The translations under genes and the position numbers were made by a program. A model generated the notes under the pieces. It searched no databases. It had not been told where the DNA came from and worked only from the letters and a program-made list of their open reading frames with translations. Below are positions 57,979 to 64,000 of a stretch of DNA of 64,000 nt, piece by piece. The DNA comes from Oikopleura dioica. Lineage: Eukaryota > Chordata > Appendicularia > Copelata > Oikopleuridae. Numbering within the stretch: the first letter of the stretch is position 1; each line of letters opens with the position of its first letter. The stretch lies in the NCBI GenBank assembly GCA_907165135.1, contig OU015566.1, positions 9,098,157 to 9,162,156 on the forward strand, written 5' to 3'.

Positions 57979-59513
57979 CTAACGATCTCTGTAAAGGACT
58001 TGAAGCCTTTTGCCGTCCATTCGTCGCCCGTTGTAAAAGCGCACTGCCAAATCTGCCTCATCAGCAGTTCTAATTTCAGGAGTTGAAAAAATTTCGACCT
58101 GTTTATAAGTTTTGACTTACGTGAACTTAATTATCACTTCGTTTTTGTAATTTGCCTCGCTGATGCTCTCGATTGTACCACAACCAAGAAAGACCTTTGA
58201 AGAACTTAGAAAATAAATATATTTAATGAAAAAACCTGTGAAATTCTATCATAACTCGCGCTGTCTGGCAAGTTTCGGACTTTGACGGATCTCTGCCTGA
58301 CCGTGTCCACTGGAGCTGGCTTTGTTTCACTAAAAATAAAAAATAAATGAAAAACAATTTCTGACTTGGGCGCGACGTCCTACCCAGAGAGAGTGCTCAG
58401 CGCGGCTTTGATATTGTTCAACAAGGTCAAATCCACTTTTTGCATCAGTTCCGCCGGGATCTCCACGGGCTCGACGGGGGAGCTACTCGACGGTTTTTTT
58501 AAAGAAGCTGCGGCGGGATCATTCTTGTGCCCGAGTTTTTGGAGCAAACTGGAAGAGAAAAAAGTTATTAAAAATTCAATTCTCTGGTTAAATAAAAAAC
58601 TGGATTTAGGCAGATAATCTTCATTTCGAAATGTAGCCTTAAGAGTCATCAGATGACTCCTCCTTGTCTCCAAGGGCAAATTAATGATTGATCTCCCTTT
58701 GTTTTCTTTTGTTACCTGAGCGAGCGCATCCCTTCCACATCCTTAACAGCCCATAAATTGTGTCCTCTCAACTCTCGCCCATCGGCTAAGGCTGCTTTGC
58801 TCATTCCGCTATACGAGGCTAGGACAACGACGGCTGCACCTGCGGGTGTCATGTCTGTCTTCTTCAAGAACTCTATCGCCTTGATTTCTGTTGGCTGGAC
58901 TGGAATGAGGGGAATCAAGTCTGTCTGAAAAAGATATCATTTAATTCTCGATTATCGCATGATTCTTTTAGTCTACCTGAGTACAGTCTTTTGGAATATT
59001 TCTAATCAACAGTCTCGGCTCTCTCTTCGTCAGGGCTTCCTTCAGATTATCAATGACACCGTTTGTTTTATATTATCCACCCGTTTTTTGAACCCTTCTA
59101 GAAAAGGGATGAGGACATCCTGAGATTATTTTAACCCCCCTACGCCACAGAATAGACCTTTACCTCTTATTTTAGCTGCATTGAGGCACTGTATGATGCC
59201 TGTACTCCGAGTCCATAGACTCCCCAAAAGGGGTCAAAATGAGCGAAATCGGGTTTTTCCGGCTTAATGACGTCATAAGTCAAAGAACATGTGACAATAA
59301 CTTTTTCTAAGTACCCCTACGCCACAGATCAGACCCTAAGCTACATTCTGGTACTTTAGGGAACCCTCTGTGATAACTGTGGTCGGAGAGCATAGACTCC
59401 CCAGCTTGGGTTAATATAAAACAAACGGTGTCAATGTTCTTTACTTTTACATTCATTGAATATGGCGCGGGCCTGTGCGATTGACCCCGGCTTTTTCGCT
59501 CAACAGTCGACAT
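57979..59513 (-). CDS. RNA-binding protein with two RRM-like domains, interrupted
   Basis: Starts MSTVERKSRGQSHRPAPYSM. RRM 1 has RLLIRNIPKDCTQTDLIPLI...GAAVVVLASYSGMSKAALAD. A Pro/Ser linker follows (LGHKNDPAAASLKKPSSSSP), then RRM 2, VKVRNLPDSASYDRISQVF...NEVIIKFTTADEADLAVRFY, ending LQVLYRDR* at 57979. GT-AG introns are small. A 376-bp transposon (59056-59431) splits VKNID|NLKEALTKRE; removal with one duplicate restores the frame. The founding RNP motifs are weak in RRM 1. Likely a nuclear pre-mRNA-binding protein; the exact family is unclear. Same-strand neighbour cyclophilin ends only 101 bp upstream, suggesting an operon-like arrangement. Confidence 0.65.
59056..59431. mobile_element. 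376-bp non-autonomous transposon in an RRM-gene exon
   Basis: Terminal inverted repeats ACACCGTTTGTTTTATATTA; flanking CAATG duplicates (59051-59055, 59432-59436), possibly 6 bp depending on the terminal base. The interior holds an imperfect ~175-bp direct duplication (CCCTACGCCACAGA...CATAGACTCCCC twice). Superfamily not assigned. Confidence 0.8.
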
Positions 59514-59613
59514 TCTACAGATTTTGATTGAAAAGTTAGAGTTATCAGGGTAGGTATTTTTAAAATTGAGGAAATAAATGTTCGACTAAATTGAATTTAG
59601 AATGAAAGGGCAG

Positions 59614-60556
59614 TTAGGCAAGTTCGCCACAGTCTTTGATCTTGATCAAGTGCTTGGTTGTGCCACTCTGGCTGCCGTCCTTTTCCATCATTCGGACGAC
59701 CTCCATTCCTGAATACAGTTTTACAAATTTCGCAACGACAAATTCGCTAAAGCGTAGGTAAATACCTTCAAGGACATGGCCGAAAACGACGTGCTTGTTG
59801 TCCAGCCAATGCGTCTTAGCCGTACAGATGAAGAACTGACTTCCATTTGTATTTTCGCCCGAGTTTGCCATGGACAGAACGCCAGGGCCGGTGTGCTTGA
59901 GCTTGAAGTTTTCATCTTCGAATTTTTCGCCGTAAATTGATTTTCCGCCAGTTCCGTTGTGATTGGTAAAATCGCCTCCTTGGCACATGAAACCAGGGAT
60001 GATTCGGTGGAAAACGCAGTTCTTATATCCGTATCCTTCGTAAACAGTTTAAGGATTTAAAAAGTGAAGATAAAAAAACCTTTCTTATGAGTACAAAGCT
60101 GCAAAAAATTCTCAGCTGTTTTGGGCACAACATCTTTTCGCAAGAGAATCACAACTTTTCCCAACGCAGTTTCGGCATAAGGCGCTACTTTTTGCTTGGC
60201 GACAATTTCCATCCAGACGATTGGGTTCTTGCGTTTCGTCTTTCGCAGAGACTCTCCCTCTTTCCCTTTTTTAGCGAAATCTTTTTCATGACTGAAAGAA
60301 GCTTAACCTCAACACAGAATACTAAAATTTACCCTCGCGCAGCGTACTCCTTCTTGTCATCTTTTCGATCTCGCTCTCGGCTTCTGTCTCTTCTGGATCC
60401 TCTTTCCCGACTTCGATCTCTATCCCGTCGAGGTTCTCGATCTCGAGAACGCGATCGTCGTCGCTCGCGGGATCTTGATCTCTTGCGCTCTTTCTTTTCT
60501 CGCTTTCGATCTCGATCACGAGATCGGGAACGCGAACGGCTTCTCGATCTTCCCAT
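59614..60556 (-). CDS. Cyclophilin (peptidyl-prolyl isomerase) with N-terminal RS domain
   Basis: N-terminus [20 protein letters not shown] and further Arg/Ser/Asp repeats, about 80 residues. A linker leads to a cyclophilin domain: VWMEI...[59 protein letters not shown] and [17 protein letters not shown], ending [11 protein letters not shown]. The catalytic Arg/Phe ([14 protein letters not shown]) and the Gln/Phe/Trp/His pocket are present, so the isomerase should be active. RS domains localise proteins to spliceosomal speckles. The known RS-cyclophilins I remember (PPIG, NKTR) have the RS part at the C-terminus; here it leads. Introns include about 60300-60331, 60046-60079 and 59709-59765. 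Confidence 0.82.
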
Positions 60557-60655
60557 TCTAACAAATGCATATTGAATATGAGCAATCATGTTTGTAAATT
60601 TGTTATTTTCCGTAGATTTGTACAGTTCTTTATTAAATACTGGCAACTTAGAGGC

Positions 60656-63072
60656 TTAAAAACCGATCGACTTTCTAGCCTTCATCTTTTTCTTTTTCAT
60701 TCGTTCTTCTTTCTTTTCTTTCTTGGCAGACGACTTCGGCGTTTTCTGCGAGCTGTCAATATTTGTCAGTGTCGTGTTTTGAGAACTTCCAGCGCTGTCA
60801 AGAGGTGTAATTTGCGAGTCCTCAAAGTCCACAGCTTGACTCTGTGTATCATTAATCTGTGAAAAGGGATTCTGCGTGCTGGGAGTTTGAGAGATCGGCT
60901 GGGATGCAAACAAGTCTTGGCTTTGTCCAACACCGGTGTCGTCTCTTCCTAGGCTTTCTTGTGAGCTTTGTCCGTCCTGCGATTTCTCTTCAATGATTCC
61001 ACTCAAATCAGCGACTGGCAAAATCGACCTTCGATTTTTTCTTGGAGTTCTAAATGGCGTCTTAGGCTTTTTAGTCAGGCATTCTGGTTCATTCGAGGAA
61101 CTCTTTTGCGTGGAACTATCAGCGGGAGCTCCAAGACTCAAAATAGTTCCCTTTGAAGCGATAATCGAGTCAGATTGGGTGTTTGGTTCAGGAAGCGCAA
61201 TTTGCGATTGTGGCTCAAATCCAGCCAGAACACTTTCATCTGGGAGGTCCAAACAGTCGCGGAAATCCATTGCCGCTACGCTTTCTGCGTCGCTGCTAAC
61301 CACCTCTTCTTTCACCTCCATCTCTTCGTCATTCTGAGCCGATGGAATAACCGTCGTTTCAGGCTCACGCTCAACAAGAGTACCATCATTTGCTAAACTT
61401 TGCTCCATAGCTGTCATGTTTTGCAGGTAGCTCATGCGTTTCATCCGGACTTCACTGATTTTCTTCACCGAAAGTTCTTCTTCTCGCATCGTGTTATAAA
61501 CGATATTTGCGCATTGAAGCTCACTATAAAAATCGATGAAGCTCGCATTTCTAAACCTAAGTCATACTTCATAGATCCATCGATTTCATGGCTCTCGACA
61601 GTCAACGGAAAAGTCATATCCATCATTCTTGCGATATTATTCCTTGTCCCCTTCGCTCCAAGCTGATAATCCGTCTGGATAACTGTCTCTGGAAGCGAAA
61701 ATGACCAATCTGTTGGAAGTTCAAACTCGTTCAAATCAACTTCTTCGCAGGTAAGTTTTTCTTCAGAATCGAAGAACATATTGGTAAGGTATTCCAACAG
61801 CTCGTCCTCATCAGGTTGCCGCTCTTCGTACTTTAGGAGGTACATACCGCAAAAAACGTACATTGTTTCCCGGTAGACAACAAGATATGGACGCGCTTTT
61901 GTGTAGTCTAGGACCTTTTTATCGCTCCTCATCTTTACAACCTAACAAAAGCAGATATTTCAAGACATATGGAACTATGGCATACCTTCTTGATGTACTC
62001 AAGAGGCGAAGGAAGAAAAACTGGCAGTGAGGTAGCATTCTTTTCAATACAAATTGCAAAAATCTCTTCTTGCTCATCCGGAACCATGTCAATCACATTT
62101 GCTCCGATTCCCGTCTTTCCTCCGGGCTTTAAACTCGTTCTCATCTCTAGCTTTCTATTCTGTGTCCAAACAATCGTCACAATTTTCTTCCCGTGAAGAA
62201 AATGCAGGTCTAACTCAGCTGTAAATTTGGAGTACTTATGTTTGATCGGAATTCCAATTCGCCAATTGATTTTGTTTCTTTCAACGAGTGAAACACTTTG
62301 CAAAACACCGCAGCCAGTTAAAAGTATACAGTCAGTTCCATCTTTGGCATAGGCGATGATGTCTTTGTATGCGTTGTCTCCTAAAGAGTTGTCCGTGTAA
62401 AACTCATCCTCGGATTGAGTAATCGTATTGAGCAAAATTATTCGGGTAGACTCAACGACGTAGAAAACGAAGTCGTTGAGGAATTCGATTCCAAGGAAGG
62501 TTTTGTGCTCTTCGTACTCCAGAAACGTATGGACAACTGGAAGTTCATCGATATCTAATTATCGATAAGTAAAATGTTATCAAGAAATTTTTCTTACAGG
62601 AAGTATCTTCATAAGACCAGCGTCGAACTTCGCCGTCTTCAGTCAAAAATAAGGTTTGCTGGTCTTGCGCCACTAAAGACACCAGCGCAGCAGTGAGGAC
62701 AATTTCTCCATCATCCTCTTCCATCTCCCTGACAGTTTTAATTTCACCCATTTGAGTCAACTCTTCGCCAAACGCAACAACTTGACAGCCAGGAACGTCT
62801 TCATAAGACCAGCCAACAAGAGTATATCGTCCGTTTGTGTCGATAAACTCAATCGATCCTTCGGATCCTTCAATCGCCCTTCGCAACTTTTTCTTCCCCA
62901 TTCTCAGTACATTTTGATTACACGCAAACAGCAACTTATCTTCGTGGACAAAAGCTCTTCTTCTGGTTCGGAACCTCGGGTTTAGGTTGCTCAGGTCTTT
63001 TCCAATAAGGGATTTGTCCGCGCCGATGAATTCTTTGAACTCAGCGGCGCTACTCACTGGAGAAAGGTGCAT
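60656..63072 (-). CDS. Unknown large protein with SQ/TQ-rich C-terminus
   Basis: About 780 residues. It starts MHLSPVSSAAEFKEFIGADK, continues with beta-strand-rich repeats that look propeller-like (FIDTNGRYTLVGWSYEDVPG, TLFLTEDGEVRRWSYED, ILLTGCGVLQSVSLVER, KKIVTIVWTQNRKLEMRTS), then a helical region and a disordered tail. The tail has a dense SQ/TQ cluster (DGQSSQESLG, GVGQSQDLFASQPISQTPST, QINDTQSQAVDFEDSQITP) and ends KKKKMKARKSIGF*. SQ/TQ clusters are typical of ATM/ATR substrates. An intron of only about 26 nt (near 61553-61578) is needed to join two frames. The protein family is not recognised. Confidence 0.55.
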
Positions 63073-63384
63073 TTTAGGAGGTGAAGGGACACGCTTTCCA
63101 TAAATCGACCAGTTTAAAAAGCCTCTTTAGATGGATTTTTAAAGGGATTCTTTATGTCTACTGCAGCTTTTAAAATCATCAAATTCTCAGTCTGAATCCA
63201 AGCTTAATCCTTTCGAAACAAAGTTGTGATCATTAAACTCTGTTGCCAGACAGTTCAACCACTCTTCGGACTCCGTCCACGATTGTCCATCATCACTTAT
63301 CATTCTAAAAGGATGAAGACAAGGTAGTTTATATGTCCAATAGAGTGTTGATCAATGAGGCAGTTTTGAAGGTTAACTCTCTTT
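63073..63384. other. Spacer between CPSF30 and the SQ/TQ-rich gene
   Basis: About 310 bp, no gene seen; presumably the CPSF30 3' UTR and promoter or trans-splice region of the downstream gene. Confidence 0.45.
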
Positions 63385-63991
63385 TTACTCGCGCTTGATT
63401 AGATTTGGGCAATGGGTGCTTTTGTGGCCGGGCTGTCTGCACGCGTGGCACATGATGTTCGATTTTACCTCCACAGTTGGCAGATCGAAAGTCGGACTAG
63501 AATTTGTAGATTGATAAAAGAAGGGTTGAAGGGCGGGCTTACTGAGCATATTTGCATTTTGGACCAAGCGGGCAAAAACCAACCAGCCAATTCTGGCACA
63601 TTACTTTTCTGACGTGTCTTGATTTGCAAAGAGGCCCATGCTTGCAGAATCCTCTCGCGTACCACTGACATTCTTTCACTTTCGAATTCGGGTCGATATG
63701 AAGATACTGAATAGATAAGGTAAAGATTGGAGAAGGTCACGTTTTTGAATCACCTGGCAATCACGATTTTCGCAACGGCCAAATTTCGAGAAAAAGTAGC
63801 ACTCGGGCATCTTTGCCATGTCATACTCATGAAGAAACTCGCAGTCGTCGCCCTTTTTGCACAATCCTCGGAGCCAGTGCTTGCATACCACATGCTTGTC
63901 AAGAGTTACGTGGCGAAATGGACAGTTCGCGCCTCTGGTACACATGTTTTTCTCGAACAGATCGCAAATCATCGTTCCGGACTCTTATTTT
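63385..63991 (-). CDS. CPSF4: CPSF30/CPSF4 polyadenylation factor (5' end outside window)
   Basis: RNA-binding subunit of the cleavage and polyadenylation complex, recognising AAUAAA. CCCH fingers in order: ICDLFEKNMCTRGANCPFRH, VVCKHWLRGLCKKGDDCEFL-H, PECYFFSKFGRCENRDCQ|YLH, VKECQWYARGFCKHGPLCKS-RH and MCQNWLVGFCPLGPKCKYAH. A C-terminal CCHC knuckle follows (CHACRQPGHKSTHCPNL), with stop at 63385. Introns at about 63755-63711 and 63570-63526 are GT-AG. The exon at the window edge opens with ESGTMICD after an AG acceptor, so the first exon(s) lie beyond 64000. Confidence 0.9.
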
Positions 63992-64000
63992 TCTTGTTAT

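Noticed and set aside
59056-59431. GT-AG splicing of the RRM-gene insertion
   Set aside because: GT is present near the 5' end, but an in-frame TAA near the 3' end precedes any usable AG, so no simple in-frame solution exists.

Overview
The window is animal nuclear DNA. Genes carry many tiny GT-AG introns (mostly 30-50 nt) and sit 0.1-1 kb apart on both strands. It encodes metazoan proteins: mitoribosomal uL/L28, two-pore channel, TMED/p24, nuclear factor I (NFI), K-Cl cotransporter (KCC), RRM protein, cyclophilin and CPSF30. The tiny introns and compact layout, together with heavy non-autonomous DNA-transposon load, suggest a compact-genome invertebrate; an appendicularian tunicate (Oikopleura/Fritillaria-like) is my best guess. 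That is inference, not proof.

Layout. 1-16.2 kb is gene-dense: 3' end of an unknown gene, MRPL28, a CARF/CDKN2AIP-like XTBD+dsRBD protein, a cysteine-rich secreted protein, a BTB protein, an unknown membrane protein, two tandem four-TM paralogs, and a two-pore channel with a C-terminal SH3-like domain. The channel has another four-TM gene nested antisense in one intron. 16443-23541 is a 7.1-kb Mutator-like element (MULE) with ~110-bp terminal inverted repeats, an 11-bp target duplication, transposase pieces, a Ulp1-type protease, and antisense fragments resembling host genes (TOP3, ISWI, a WD40/Aladin-like gene, an ARM-like gene). 23.5-35.4 kb holds small membrane/secreted protein genes, a coiled-coil gene split by a second MULE-like element, and TMED. 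35.9-38.7 kb is a transposon cluster: two piggyBac-like elements sharing one TTAA, then a three-level nest. 41.6-49.1 kb is NFI, with NFI-type palindromes near its start and a tRNA-Arg in an intron. 50.8-57.1 kb is KCC, interrupted by a 1.7-kb hAT-like element that carries a 56-bp minisatellite. 57.2-64 kb is a minus-strand series: small TM protein, RRM protein, RS-cyclophilin, SQ/TQ-rich protein and CPSF30.

The main theme is transposons inside coding exons. Four conserved or paralog-supported genes (four-TM paralog 1, coiled-coil gene, KCC, RRM gene) each contain an element with an exact target-site duplication. In each case, removing the element plus one duplicate restores the reading frame. 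In two of the four, GT and AG dinucleotides in the TSD/TIR would also let the element be spliced out in frame, so these could be transposon-derived introns. Alternatively they are recent allelic insertions that disable this copy. All exon boundaries were read by eye from frame continuity and GT/AG; no alignment or search was run.
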